DNA of 64,000 bases from Pratylenchus scribneri (taxonomy: Eukaryota > Nematoda > Chromadorea > Rhabditida > Pratylenchidae). This document shows, piece after piece, positions 10,444-23,160 of this stretch (the first letter of the stretch is position 1; each line of letters opens with the position of its first letter). The notes under the pieces are model-generated. The model ran no database searches. It worked only from the letters and a program-made list of their open reading frames with translations, and had not been told where the DNA came from. The DNA is taken from the NCBI GenBank assembly GCA_030063045.1, contig JAQSEB010000104.1, forward strand, positions 992,001 through 1,056,000. The letters run 5' to 3'. A program made the position numbers and the translations under genes.

Positions 10444-11514
10444 ATGGAGAAGATATTACCACTTTTTGGCCGAAGGAAAAGGAAAATTTTGAACAATCCC
10501 AAAAACATTTTCTCCAATTCACTTCATTCCATTCTCCTCATTTTGGCCATTCCATCGGCAACAAATGTTTGGGCATTTTTTTGATATTGGCATAATTTTT
10601 CTCTCCTTTCGATTTAGGCCCAACAAAATTTCCTATCCTTCATCCAACCATTCCTAGGCGGCGCCGGAAGCCAAACAGCAAATCCCCCTCCTCCTGCCGG
10701 ACAACCCCATACAGAGAATTCATTCGGTGGAATTGGCCAATTCGTTGAAATGTTCCAAAATGTTCGGGCCGGAATGAGCCAACAAGGCGGAACGAGGGAG
10801 GAACGCGCAAAACAATTGGCCAATACTGCACAGGTAAATCACAAATTTCATGGTAAACAATGGAGAATTTTCACATATTTCATTCTGGAATTCCATTTTT
10901 TATTGTTTGATATGATGAGAATTAGAATTCGATTCTTTTTAAATTTGGTCAGGAATTCAAGTACATATTTTAACGATTCAAGGGAATGTAATTACATTCT
11001 ATTTCTATTTCGGGACTAAAGAGTAGAAAAGAAACATCATAATTTATCAATCAAATCCAAATCCTCGCCCTTACATTTGCAGACCATTTTGTCGGCATTC
11101 AGCAATTCCGGAAATCCATCAGAATCGGCACTGCCTTCATCAGCGGCTGGGGCAACCAGCGGAGGTGGCAACGGATTTGGGGAATATTTGAATTTGGGCA
11201 CCAATTTTGGCCTTGGCTCTGCACTCAATCAGAAAAAGCGGAAACGTCGGCAATCTTTGGAATTGCCCAATTTTTTCAGTCTACTCGAAGGAATTGGCCG
11301 AAAGGCAAAAGAGCGAAGGCAACAAAGGCAACATTCCCCTCAACAATATTCCTCCTCTGGCCATCATCATTCGCCGATGGTTGGATTTCAAAGTTCGCCG
11401 CCATTGAGTCGATTGGCCAGACCGGTTCAATCGAATTCGCCGATTGTGCGGTTGACAGACAATTTTGGCCGCAATTTCTTTCAAGTGGGCCAATTCAATT
11501 TAAAGAATAATTAA
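10444..11514 (+). CDS. Predicted secreted protein, unknown family, basic cluster in the middle
   Basis: Not recognised. Three exons (10444-10566, 10618-10833, 11083-11514) give 256 residues with consistent phases. After a basic N-region (FGRRKRK) comes a hydrophobic core, SILLILAIPSATN, that looks like a signal peptide with cleavage near AQQNF. The mature part starts with FLSFIQPFLGGAG and a Pro-rich PPPPAG, contains FVEMFQNVRAGMSQQGG, then a Ser/Gly/Ala-rich linker, GFGEYLNLGTNFGLG, and a strongly basic QKKRKRRQ that could be a furin-type site. It continues with SLELPNFFSLLEGIGRK and a Ser/Gln/His-rich tail. The start was chosen because it begins the frame that carries the signal peptide. 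Its 3' end faces another secreted-protein gene 157 bp away. Function unknown. Confidence 0.6.
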
Positions 11515-11671
11515 AAATCGAATAATTATTTTATAATTTTGCGCTACGAAAATTGCTATTAAATTGAATAAGAATTCATTTAAAAAAGGGCTAAAAGGAA
11601 GGGGAATCGAGTTGAAAATTATTCAATGAGATCTTTACAACAAAAAATAAATGAATGATCACAATTCCTTT

Positions 11672-12533
11672 TCATCTTCGTCGTCTCCTCCTCAAATTTT
11701 CCATTTGCCTTTTATGCTTAATCAAATTTCTCATGGCCAAAATATATTTGTCAATTCTCGAAGGCGATTCCTGTTCATTTGCTTCCTCCTTTGCCCCAAA
11801 TTCTGCCGAAATTTCCCGCCGAAATAGTGGGCCAAATTCCGTTCCACTTTGACCAACAATCCGCCGTTTTATTGACCTTTGTCTGAGGCCAATCAAAGGG
11901 ACCGGCAATTGACAATTGATTGGTGAGAAGAAACAATTCCGATTGTTTGGCAACAATTTATTGGTTGTGGTCAATTCTGCCGTTGGTTTATTGTTATTAT
12001 TTGGCATATTTGATTGTTGGGAATGGCCAAGTGCAAGTGAGGATGGTTCAGTTTGAGTGCTGCCAAACAATAATTGCCTTCTGAAATTTTTTGGAATTTA
12101 TTGGAATTGGAATTGTGAAAGGAAATTTGCTTTAGGGTTGTATCAGAAATGTAAAAGTTCTCCACTCTATAATGATTTTACCTCGAGGTTTTTTCAATCA
12201 AATTTAAGCAAAGGTTTTAGTAAATGTGAAAATGAAGCTGTCTTATTCCCCTTTTAAATGTTAATGCCAGTAAAATCATCATAAAAACAATAATTATCAA
12301 AATAATTGGAGTGTTGTGTACCTTCTCAATGCGGCCTCATTCTTCAATTTCAATTGTCTGAGTCTTTGTCTGATTTGTGAACGCACAACCGGATTCATCA
12401 ATTCCTTCGGAATGCTACGTGCCGCGGCCAACTTTTCGCCCAATTCCATTGCCGAAAGGGAGGAGGAGGAGGCAACAAATTGAAATAAAATGGAGGCAAA
12501 AATGAACGATTGAATGAATTGAAGGAAAAACAT
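11672..12533 (-). CDS. Predicted secreted basic protein, possible propeptide precursor
   Basis: Not recognised. Two exons (12322-12533 and 11672-12080) give 206 residues. The start at 12533 gives a textbook signal peptide, MFFLQFIQSFIFASILFQFV, cleaved near SSSSLSA; an in-frame ATG at 12614 would add 27 residues in front. The mature chain has a helical charged segment (MELGEKLAAARSIPKEL, then RQRLRQLKLKNEAALRRR), an Asn/Thr-rich linker, two dibasic or tribasic sites (RSIKRR, LFRR) bracketing IVGQSGTEFGP, and the C-terminal part KYILAMRNLIKHKRQMENL ending in six arginines. Spaced basic sites behind a signal peptide resemble a neuropeptide or hormone precursor, but no amidation motif (GKR/GRR) is present. 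A secreted effector is another option. Confidence 0.6.
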
Positions 12534-15500
12534 TGATGCAAATTTGTTGGAAGATTGGTGAAATTTTGGGATTATTCTTTTGTGTTGCCAATGAATTTGA
12601 ATAATGAAGGTCAAAATTACGTATATTGGCTGTGTTGGAATTCACAAATTGGCTGTCTGGATGAATGAAATTAATGGAAAAATGGCAATGGGGAAATTGA
12701 TGATGACACCAACGGCAAATTAGGTTTGCGCATGCCCTCTTTCCATAGGGAATTGAAATGGGAAAAAGCCGGAAAAAGACGAGTCTTTCTGATTATTATC
12801 CAACATTAGGACCCCAAATGCTTGATGGAATATGTCGGAATTTCGCCCACTCGTGCGCGGTTTTTGCGTATTGAATTCTCAGCAGGCTAATTTTTTGCGT
12901 GTTATTGGGATGGGAGAATTCGTAATAATTTGGGGAGGAGTCGATTTTTATGGGATAAAATAAAGGAAATTGGAAATTTGCCTTAGAAGGTTCTGGGAAG
13001 AGTGCCAACAAAATGAAGAAGCCATCCTCCTTTTAATGTTATTGGCACGCGCATATTCATTATGCAAATTTGGGGAAGTGAAATATGCATTTGGGGGGTA
13101 AAACATATTGGTCGAAATATGGCATTTATTTTACGCCTTTCTAGTCAATGAAGTTAATTTTCCATCTAAAAGTTCGACTTTATATGGAATCTTAGGTACG
13201 AAAAATTAAGACGAAAAATTGGATAGTACTCGTTTGATAATTTCTGATCGTTCAGTACAGTACTAGTACGGATACGAATATGAAGTAAAAGAGACGAAAG
13301 GCACTCTTAAATTCAGACAATTAATGTACTTATTCCAGATGACCAAATTTTGTTTCCAAAAATTCACCTCCTTAAAATATTTTCCAGCTGTAAAAACAAA
13401 ACCGGATGCGCCCTTTAAAATGTGCATTAAAAATTCTACATAAATTTACCAATTCTTCATTGACTGATGAAATTGAGTGAGGTCAGAGGAGAATAAATGA
13501 TTGGGGGTGAAATTTTCGATATAAAAATGTGATCTTTTGACAATCCCAATTTCCATTGTTTGCAAGCCACTCCTTTCTATTAATTTGCGATGAGGTAAAT
13601 AGCTAAAATTGGAAGGTCCGATGGGAAAATGCCTTGTTAAAAAATATTCTTGGCATGGATTGTTGCAGCAAACCAATTTAGGAAGGAAAAATGCTTTTTT
13701 TAAACATATTTTTACCAAATTGGAATATTGGGATATTAAAAGAAATGAAAATTTACGGCTGAAACTGACATGAAATTTACCTTTTTTTGTGCATAAATTC
13801 TTGCATTTTGTGTTTTGCCTTTCTCATCAAAAAATGTTGCCAATATTTTTTTGTGAACATTTCATTTTTCATGCCTTCAGGGAATTTCTAATTCTAAGCA
13901 TAAAATTGGATAATTATGGGTTATTTATAAAAATAATATGGAGAACCAAATTAGGTATACGCAATGCGTATTACGCTTAATAAGTGTGTTCGAAAATATG
14001 CTCAAAAATGTTCTTGCGAATAAATGGCGATCAGCCGAATTCTCGGCATTTTGTGGAATTTGTTAAAAAAAATGGCACTGGTACAGTAATCAAAAGCAAA
14101 AGAAGGAAGGGGGATTGGATCTGGATGGTTAAAGTGCCTCTAGCCTCTATACTTAATAATTTGCTTATTTTTAAAACTTTAAAATGAAAACAAACTTTTA
14201 ATACACCTTTTAAATAATATTCCCTTCGGACAAAACATCTGTCTTGGCCATTTGATGGGCTAAATTATGTGAGGGGAAAGACCATTGAAATCATAGGCCA
14301 TGGTTATGGTTGGAGCGGATGTTGACAGAATAAATAAAAATATAAATTAAGCCGTCAAAAACACTTTAATTTCCCCTCTTTGGTAGCTAATTAAATTGGC
14401 GCACATTTGATGGGGGAAATGGTGGCAAATAGATATTAGATAGTCGCGGGGAAATCCGCTCCTTCTCCCTCGCAATGCTCCAAATTCTAATTTTGGCATT
14501 GGAAATGGCCAAAAATAGAAATGGTGGAAAAATTCCGCATGATGATGTGGATTGGCATTGGCACGTATATGATTATTTCTCTATGATTTCCTCATGTTAA
14601 ACCCATGATTGGGCCATAGAATTGATTGTTGAAATTTTGGCACTTGTTAAGTTCATCATGGATTTAAAACAAACATTGACAATTTAATATTGGTTTTTGG
14701 TTTATTGAAAGGACAAATTAATTATATTCCAATGGAAAATTTTCCATTTTCTTAAAACAACTGCTGAATATTTAATGATGATTTCCCTTTTCACCTATAT
14801 TTAGTTCAAAAATGGCCAAAAATAGAATGAATGGCGAATGTTAAAAGCACATTTCCAGGGAAAATGAAGACGGTTTTGGGTATGGTTTCATTCGAATTTA
14901 TGGGAATTGCGTGCCAATAATTTTATTTTTATTTTAAATGCCATTCATTGATGGGGGTGGAAATATTCCGCATTTTTCCAATTATTTTGCCTTCAAATTT
15001 GGTAGAAATTTTTTGTAAGAATATTTTCCTTTCAGAAAAGTGTGGGAAAAATTTATTTATTCTAAAATGATATTTGGAAAACTTTGAATTAAATTGACGG
15101 AATTTTGGAAGCCAGCAGACGCCCAAAATAAACATTTCTTGTATTCTATGTGAATTTAATTAATGCTTGAAAGTTCATAAATTAATAGCATACATTTAAT
15201 TCAGAATAATTTCAAATAGTATTTGTACTGGAACTGGAAATATTCTGGGTGGATGTTCGTTCTTTATATTTTGTGTCGATTTTTTAAATTTTATCTCAAA
15301 ATGACAAAAATCTCAGGCCAAAAATTAAAATTAGATGGATTTAGTGGTCTATTGGCCATGATAAAATTTTGGTTCAATTTTTGATTCGTTTTCTTTCCCT
15401 TCTTTGCCAAATAAGTATCCCAAATGAATTTGGTTTGCAAGGTATACTGTATCAAAAATTTTTACAACATTCGAGGTTCAACTGATGAGGTCAAATTTTC

Positions 15501-16859
15501 TGGGAAAACTTTGGAAATTGACTCGTAATTTTCTGATTTTATAAACATTCTGATTTTCACAAACATTCTGATTTTCACAAACATTCTGATTTTTCACAAA
15601 CATTCTGATTTTCACAAACATTCTTATTTTCACAAACATTCTGATTCTCCCAAACATTCTGATTGTCACAAACATTCTGATTTTTCACAAACATTCTGAT
15701 TTTCACAAACATTCTGATTTTATCCAAACATTCTGATTTTCACATTCTGATTTTATCCAAACATTCTGATTTTCACAAACATTCTGATTTTATCCAAATA
15801 TTCTGATTTTATCCAAACATTCTAATTGTCACAAACATTCTGATTTTTCACAAACATTCTGATTTTTCACAAACATTCTGATTTTCACAAACATTCTGAT
15901 TTTTCACAAACATTCTGATTTTCACAAACATTCTGATTTTCAAACATTCTGATTTTATCCAAACATTCTGATTTTCACAAACATTCTGATTTTCACAAAC
16001 GTTCTGATTTTCACAAACATTCTGATTTTCAACATTCTGATTTTATCCAAACATTCTGATTTTCACAAACATTCTAATTTTCACAAACATTCTGATTTAC
16101 ACAAACATTCTGATTTTTCACAAACATTCTGATTTTTCACAAACATTCTGATTTTCACAAACATTCTGATTTTCACAAACATTCTGATTTTTCACAAACA
16201 TTCTGATTTTCACAAACATTCTGATTTTCACAAACATTCTGATTTTCACAAACATTCTGATTTTCACAAACATTCTGATTTACACAAACATTCTGATTTA
16301 CACAAACATTCTGATTTTCACAAACATTCTGATTTTCACAAACATTCTGATTTTCACAAACATTCGGATTTACACAAATATTCTGATTTTATCCAAATAT
16401 TCTGATTTAAAATGCCACAATATTTGTTATTATTTGTGTATTTTATTTATGCTTTGACTGATGATCTTTGTAACTTTGTATACACAATGTCTAATTTGAC
16501 CACTCCCACCCTAGACCACCTACTATTTAATATAATTTGCCTAATTGTTTTAATTTCCTATTTTTATTCTGTGGGTAAACTATAGAATTATTTTTGTAGT
16601 CAATTTTTGCCCATATCAAAAGGCCAGAGGAAGGAATAGTAGATCGGTTGTAAAGCATAAAATTCATAGAATAAATACAAATGTATAATTGGTGGGAATG
16701 AGAAATGGAATAATTTATTTATAATTAAAATTAAATTCCCGACAACAAAATCAAATTAAATATAAAAAATGAATTGTTTTCAACCAAATAACATAAAATG
16801 AGGGAATTTATTTTTTTTTTAATTTCCATTTTTGGCATCAAAATGGCTTCTATAGTTCT
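12534..16859. other. Long gene-free region with a minisatellite
   Basis: About 4.3 kb without a gene I can support. It includes the upstream region of the secreted protein at 12533, the 18-bp tandem array at 15538-16405, and AT-rich unique sequence. The longest open frame (13446-13718, minus, 90 codons) has no domain or signal and its codon use matches the surrounding AT-rich DNA. The last part (about 16410-16859) is the 3' side of eIF3-L. Confidence 0.5.
15538..16405. repeat. Minisatellite, unit about 18 bp (CACAAACATTCTGATTTT)
   Basis: Roughly 45 tandem copies of an 18-bp unit with core CACAAACATTCTGATTTT. Variants add a T (19 bp) or replace CACAAA by TATCCAAA, giving slightly longer units. 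Copies in the centre are the most alike. The core TTCTGATTTT is shared with the 26-bp arrays at 31860-32757 and 40420-41245. Confidence 0.95.
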
Positions 16860-19368
16860 TCAACTTTTTCCGGCTGCCGCATTTTGTTGTACGCCAATGG
16901 CCTTTACTTTTTGGGTTATCTGTGAAATGGAAAGGGTGGGAAATTAAAAAAAACCAACATTTTATATGGGAAATTGAATTTAAAATGAGGAAAAAAGATT
17001 CCAAAAATAAATGGCTAAAATTCTGGCCCTCACCCAAAAAAGAATAAAATGATTTTCCCCAATTTTCTTACCTTTCGAAGGTTAACAATTTGTTTGATGA
17101 AATATTCGCCAACTCGTCTGGCCACTTTTGTATCCGCAATCATTATCATATCCTATTGTAAATATTGAATATTCCATAATTAAATAATCAATTCCAATTT
17201 TGTTCTCACTTTGTCCACGTAAAAGTCCAAATCGGTGAATTCATCGCCGGTCGCATCTTTGTCAATTGTTTCTTTGCCCAATTCGGCCACAATCATTTTA
17301 TAGGTGAGCAATTTGCCCAAGAATGAATCCACCTCCGCCTCGGGAACATCCATAAAACTGGCTAATTTTTGAATGGGCAAAGTTGTATAACTGAAAATTA
17401 TTTGAAATTGAGCACTCAAAATGAATAAACTCACAGTTTCAAATAGCCGCGCAAAATTGGAAGGCTAATCTGACTTTCAATTCCCTCCAAAAATGCATTG
17501 CATTGGCGAATGAGGGGTTCCTAAAAAAACAATTATTGAAATAATTCCTCAAAATATTATTTATTGCCCACCTTTGCCACACTGCTTCCCTCGTAGACCA
17601 CCGTGGTTGGGGACAAGAATTTTGGGCATCCTTGTTGGAATGCATTGCGGAATTCGTCAATGTCACTAAAGACAAGAGAATATTTTTATATTTTTGGAGT
17701 CAAATTCTTGTATATTTTTGAGTTTATAAAATTTTAATTTGTATGATTTTTGTACTTTTCGTCGTTGAATTTGTTGCATAATATTATTTAAAATTTTAAA
17801 AATTAATTAACCGAATATTTCAATTTGGTCTTCCCTCTCATAACTTTTACTAACAAAAAAATTTTTTTCCCTACTCTTTACTCACCCATTTGCCATTCGA
17901 TTCATCCTCTCGCCTAATTTATCCTGCAATTGTGTTTGAATGGACTCATCAATTCGTTGTGGTTGGAGTGTGAGGCAAATGGTCAATAAATGATAAAGTT
18001 GCTCATTGGTCTTCCCAATCACGTCATATTTCCCTGTTTTGTTTCGCTGCTGTGGTTGCTGTTGTTGTTGCAAATTTTGGGTCCGTTGAATGTAGAGAAG
18101 ACAATTTATGAATATTTTGGTGGCCTCCGCATAGTTTCGCATCATCATATGGGAAAAGCCAACAAAATAATGAAATGTGACCAAACAAGATGGAACCGAA
18201 TTGTACAAACTCTGAAAATAGTGCCATTTAAATTATTTAATTATTTATTGGGTAAACCTTTGGATCCATGTCCAAAAATTCAACAGTTTGCAGTGCTTGA
18301 TGATAGTCCCCGAGGAGAACATGCGTCCGTAAAAGTCCAATCAACGCAAAATAGCCCAATTTGAAGTAGAGATCATTGCTGCCAAATTCGCCGGCAACTT
18401 TGTCCGGATCATCTTAAATTCGAACAATAAAATAATATTTTGTATAAATTGAACCTCCTTCTCGGATGGCTTTCAATTGTTCATTCACATTGGATTTGGT
18501 TAGCAGCGAATAGAGAATGTTCAGCACTGGATAAATGTTCCAAGCCTAAATTTGGAGGAAAATTAGCCAATGCCAATTTAAATCTTTTTTTGGTTTTTCT
18601 ATAATTAATTTATTCTTTATTGGTACTTACATCTCCATTTTGTTCCAATTCTTGCAAATCCTCAATCTCTTCATGACTTCTTTTGGCCGGATTCGCTTTG
18701 TACAAACAATACGCTTGGAATTGGTAGACGAATTCATCGATGATGTCCCAAAGCCAAATATTTGGCTGAATATGTATAATTCTTTTTTAATTAAAATAAA
18801 TTAATTTACCAATTGAATGTTGATTGGTTCATTCGGCACCGGCTCATCATTGATTTTCTTGGTGCGCAAAATTTCAGAGAATAAATTCGAATAATTCATG
18901 TAACTTTCGTAGCGATGCATTAGCGAAGGTCCTCGTTGCATGCGAGTGTACAAATCACGGTAGTAGAGTTCCTTATAGAGAATCACAAAACTGGGACTAT
19001 CTGGAAAAGAAATTTGATTTATTGTTTGATTTGAATTAATTAATAACCTGGGCCAACGACTCGCTCAACAATTTTCTCATCTGGCCACATTTTCTCGCTA
19101 AAATATTTCTCAGTCAGCGCCGAAAACCCATGTTCATAGAGTCCCTGAATTTCGGTCACAGCTTCAGCCACATCGTCTGGATCATCGGATTTTGTCTTCT
19201 CAATTTGGTCTTTGAAAAAACGCAAAAAGAAGATCACATCTTCGGGCAAATCCACTTCAAAATCTGAATTATTAAAATTGAAGGATAAATTAAGGAATGA
19301 TAAAAACCTCGATCATCGAAATCCCTCTCCGAATTGTCCGTATGATTATGATGTCGATTGAATGCCAT
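16860..19368 (-). CDS. eif-3.L: Eukaryotic translation initiation factor 3 subunit L
   Basis: Subunit of the eIF3 complex that organises 43S pre-initiation complexes. Twelve exons: 19308-19368, 19048-19263, 18810-19000, 18631-18765, 18455-18545, 18258-18412, 17886-18211, 17572-17665, 17435-17520, 17210-17390, 17072-17152, 16860-16919. They give 558 residues (human 564). Diagnostic stretches are [77 protein letters not shown], and near the end the PCI-domain signature [20 protein letters not shown] Gln-rich insertion (QQQQQPQQ) lies in the tetratricopeptide-like part around residue 345. Start at 19368 gives a short acidic N-terminus like other nematode forms. All introns are GT-AG. Confidence 0.96.
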
Positions 19369-19748
19369 TTTTAATCAATTTTCCAACTAATTTATTAAAT
19401 TCTATTTTAATGAATCTAAAACAATATTCGATGTCTTTAATGAATGCAAAAGATCAATCAGTCTTTTAAGTTTAAAAATTATTTATCCATTCAAGATTAG
19501 GTTTAATGGTTCAGTTAAGATCAGATCAAGATCAAGATTCAAGTCAAGAGGCAACTTAAACTTGCAAAAAAGTGATATAGCACGCGATCAGAAGAGGAAA
19601 TAAAGAAATAAAAATAAAAGACATATCATCCAAATTTTAATAAAACGCCATAATGTTAAAAATTTAAAAATGAATGAATGCCCCTCCCCGTTTTCCTTCA
19701 AATTAAAATTGACATCAAAAGTGAATAATTTCATGCAAGTTTTTGTAG
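19369..19748. other. Region between eIF3-L start and astacin gene
   Basis: About 380 bp between divergent genes. It probably holds both promoters and the unresolved 5' end of the astacin gene. A short repeated GATCAAGATC-like stretch lies near 19520. No signal-peptide exon could be identified. Confidence 0.45.
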
Positions 19749-22464
19749 ATGTTGGATGAGATATATGAATATGCAAATATGCCAAGTGGAAGCCAATCTT
19801 CTCAGGCTCCATTAACCCCACCAATTTCCCTGCCAACAACCCCATCCCTTCAACAACTTTTCCCATGGCTTCCAACACTTCCAACCATTGCTCCACCTTC
19901 TCAGCCCGTAACAACGGCTTCACCCTTCTTTGGCCAAATTGGTGATGAAAATAGTGGCCAAGGAATGCTTGAGGATGCGAGGCAACCGGCGGATGTAGCC
20001 AAAGATTTGTTGGATGCGAATAAATTGATGCGTGCATTTCTTCGAACAATGTCGAAGGATTCAAATAGGGTTGAGAGCATTTTTCTGTGTTTCCATCAAT
20101 TCCATCACCTTTATTAGCCTCTAAAGCCTTTGCCCGTTCGTAATGATGGCACGGAATTAGGCCGAAATCGACCATTAATGGACCAATTGTTTGAAAGCGA
20201 CATTTTGTTGACTTCTAGGCAGATGAAGGCGTGGGTCAGGGGAAAATATTGTTTTGGAATTTGTTCAGCCCCATTTGAAGAATTGTTTTGGCGGAAGCCG
20301 AACGCAAAAATGGAAAGCGGAGGAAAAAGCGTAAAGTTATCACCGGTTCGGCATATCGTTGGCCAAAAGGGCAGCCAATTCCGTAGGGAGGGATTTACCC
20401 AAATAAAGTCTATTTTCCTTCAATTTTCCAGTTTCACATTCCGCGAATCAGACAGTTGATTAAAATCATTTTCTTGTAAATATTTCATCTAATCATTTTA
20501 ATAGAAAATTGGCGTCAAATCATTCAAAGCGGATTGAAACTTTGGGAGGCGGAAACATGCCTTCGCTTCAGGGAAGGCGCCGGAATTGCCAAAGACCGTG
20601 TGGAATTCATCCGAGGCAGTGGATGCTATTCAAGTGTGGGCAGAACCGGTGGCCTTCAGAAGATCTCAATTGGATATGGATGCGAGGATGTGAGTGGATT
20701 TGGATTGGAAAAGAATAAACAAATTTTATGGAAAAATATTTTGTAGGAATTCAATTTAATTTAATCCAATGAAAACATTCAATAATTTGACATTGCCTCA
20801 AGCATATTCATTTTTTTACGCCAAAAAATTGTCAATTTTTCCATTCACAGAAGGGCATTGTCTCGCATGAGGTAGGCCATGCACTTGGCTTTTGGCACGA
20901 ACAGTCTCGGCCGGATCGGTCAGTCTTTACTGCCATTTCTGCTCTATTCATTTGGGTTATAGGGGACTAATTTATTTAATTAAAAAGGGACCAATACATT
21001 CGGCTGGAGGATAAATATATAATGGGAGGAACGGAGGGGAATTTCGCAAAACGAAGTGATTTGGAAAGTGACGGAATGGGATTGCCCTATGATTTGGGCT
21101 CTGTCATGCATTATGGGCCAAATGCATTCACCGTAGATTGGGATCATGTGACCATTGTGACCAAGGATGGAAAATATCAACATAGTATTGGTCAAAGACA
21201 GGGTCCCTCCTTCATTGATGTCAAACAAATCAATCGACTTTATTGCCATCGTAATTGGATTGGATTCGGTCTTTTTTAATATTAGTGCATAGATTCATGC
21301 CAAGGCACCACAGTGCAATGCCAAAATGGAGGATATGCGGACCCAAATGATTGCCTTCGATGCAAATGTCCACCCGGTTTGGGCGGACCAAATTGTGCCA
21401 ATGTGGAAGCAAGTGAAGGTCCGCACACCGAATATTGGGCACATTTACCGTATCTTTTTATTAGAGTCCGGAGGCTTATAAACTTCAGGGACTTTCAAGA
21501 AGAGACTTCAAATAGAGAGTCGACTTAAATTTTCATAGACCCTCATAGATGGAAGCTTTTCTTAATAATAATTTGAGCTTTTGTAGGAATTGTGCTCCCA
21601 TTATAAAAAGAATTTAAGATTTGCTTTGTGGCGGCGAATTGATGGCCACCGGCATTTGGCAACATTTAACGCATAAAGGCAAAAAACGATGCATTTGGCG
21701 AATTCGGGTATGGGCAAAGGCCATACTTTTTAATTTGTTAAAAATTTTTGTGAATTCATTTCCCAATTCCTTTCAAAATCTGCAAAATTGAAATCTCAAA
21801 AACAATACATTTCAGGCCGACGGTCAACATCGAATTCGTTTTTTGCTGGATTCCGTCGATTATTCATGTTCGACCACTTGTCATTCATTTTTGGAAATAA
21901 AACACAATTCTGACTTCCAACAAATTGGTTTTCGTGCCTGTTGTGAGGAGAAAGCGCTGGAAATTCTCTCTGAACAAGCCGAAATTCTGGTGATTACGGA
22001 TCCACGTGAAATGAGCGGTCGCGACGGCGCATTCACCCTTCGATATATTGCCGATGCCGGAAGTGGTTTGTATTGGGGAAAGGCATTCAATGGCAATGGA
22101 ATTAAAAGAAAATTAATATTTCCCAATATCTGGGGAATGAATTAATGGCAATTAAAACAAATAAATAATTATTAATTTTAGGAAATTGAGCTAATTTTTC
22201 TCATTAATTTTCATTTGAATCAATGCCACTAATTCCCCATTTTCAGGTGCCCCACTCCCCCGTCCACCTCCTCCGGCCTGGATTCCAGGCCGTGAAAATC
22301 GTCCATTCCGGGGTGTCCAAAACAAGGGTGGCGTAATCGAAAAATTCATCCTAAATGCCATTCCCCGCGTGAGGGACCCGGATCGACCCGTCGAATCGGT
22401 GGCATCCATCCTCACCGACTATTTTGCCGCATCATTTTTGGGCGTGTCCAAAAGGAGGAAATAA
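19749..22464 (+). CDS. Astacin-family zinc metalloprotease with EGF-like and CUB domains
   Basis: Secreted protease. Eleven exons: 19749-20069, 20118-20234, 20318-20382, 20432-20454, 20505-20689, 20851-20918, 20988-21250, 21293-21418, 21619-21707, 21816-22065, 22247-22464. They give 574 residues in frame. Order: Pro/Ser-rich N-terminus, prodomain ([12 protein letters not shown]), basic processing site RRKKRK, then the catalytic domain with [24 protein letters not shown] and the zinc motif [18 protein letters not shown], and the Met-turn SVMHYG. The EGF-like [17 protein letters not shown] and a CUB domain follow, then a Pro-rich tail ending SKRRK. The layout matches nematode NAS proteases of the DPY-31/NAS-35 kind, which process cuticle collagen, but the exact orthologue is uncertain. 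The first ATG follows an acceptor-like TTTTTGTAG and no signal peptide is seen, so a 5' exon is probably missing. Confidence 0.88.
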
Positions 22465-23160
22465 AAATGAATTCAATTATTAAAATGAGTGAAATGGCTT
22501 TATTTTTGTATTGTTTTATTAGAATAAAAAATGTGCAATTCATTTGGGAATTTGATTAGAAAAAGAATTGAATTATTTTGTTAATGGCTAAGGTTTCTCA
22601 AAGTCGGTTTTACAAAGGTGTCGGTTTTAAAACCCGGTTTTTTCGGTTCGATTTTTTGAGCAAAAATTCATAATTTCGGTTTTGAAATGTATCGATTTTT
22701 TGAAGCAGAAACTGACTTTGGAAAACTTTATTAAATGACATAATTTGATTAAATATTTAAATGGCTTTTGGCCCTCATTTTGTCTTTAAATTCCTTCCAG
22801 AAAAATATGCTCCTTTTGGTCCTAACCCGGGCTTTCGTTCGAATTCGAAGGCCTAAAGCCCCCAATGGTCCAAAGAATTGGAGTGGGATTAGAGGCGAAT
22901 CAACTTTAAATTATTTTTTTTTATTAATTCTGTAGAAAAAAATGACAAAAATGTGAAGTGGAAAAGAAAACAAAAGAGGAAAAAGGGATGGGATTAAAAA
23001 GGCAGATTGGGGCAATATTTGGTTGATAGGATGACGGGTGATTAAGCAAAAAGTGGAAGTACAGTAGGATGGATAGAAAAGGCCTTTAGGTATTATTGGC
23101 ATTGATAGCTCCAATCCAAATGTTGAATATTTTGGCATAATTTTCTTCTATCAATTTCAA
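22465..23160. other. Intergenic region between convergent genes
   Basis: About 700 bp between the astacin 3' end and the HMG-box gene 3' end. Near 22600-22700 there is a cluster of TCGGTTT-type motifs, some in inverted order. No gene seen. Confidence 0.5.

Noticed and set aside
13446..13718. 90-codon open frame on the minus strand in the gene-free region
   Set aside because: Amino-acid content mirrors AT-rich background; no similarity, no flanking exons.
15478..15675. 65-codon open frame running into the 18-bp minisatellite
   Set aside because: The repeated peptide (FVKIRM…) is simply the translation of the tandem repeat, which is not in-frame throughout.
15538..16405. Possible CRISPR array
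   Set aside because: Units are contiguous, degenerate and without unique spacers of constant length; the genome is eukaryotic, so this is a minisatellite.
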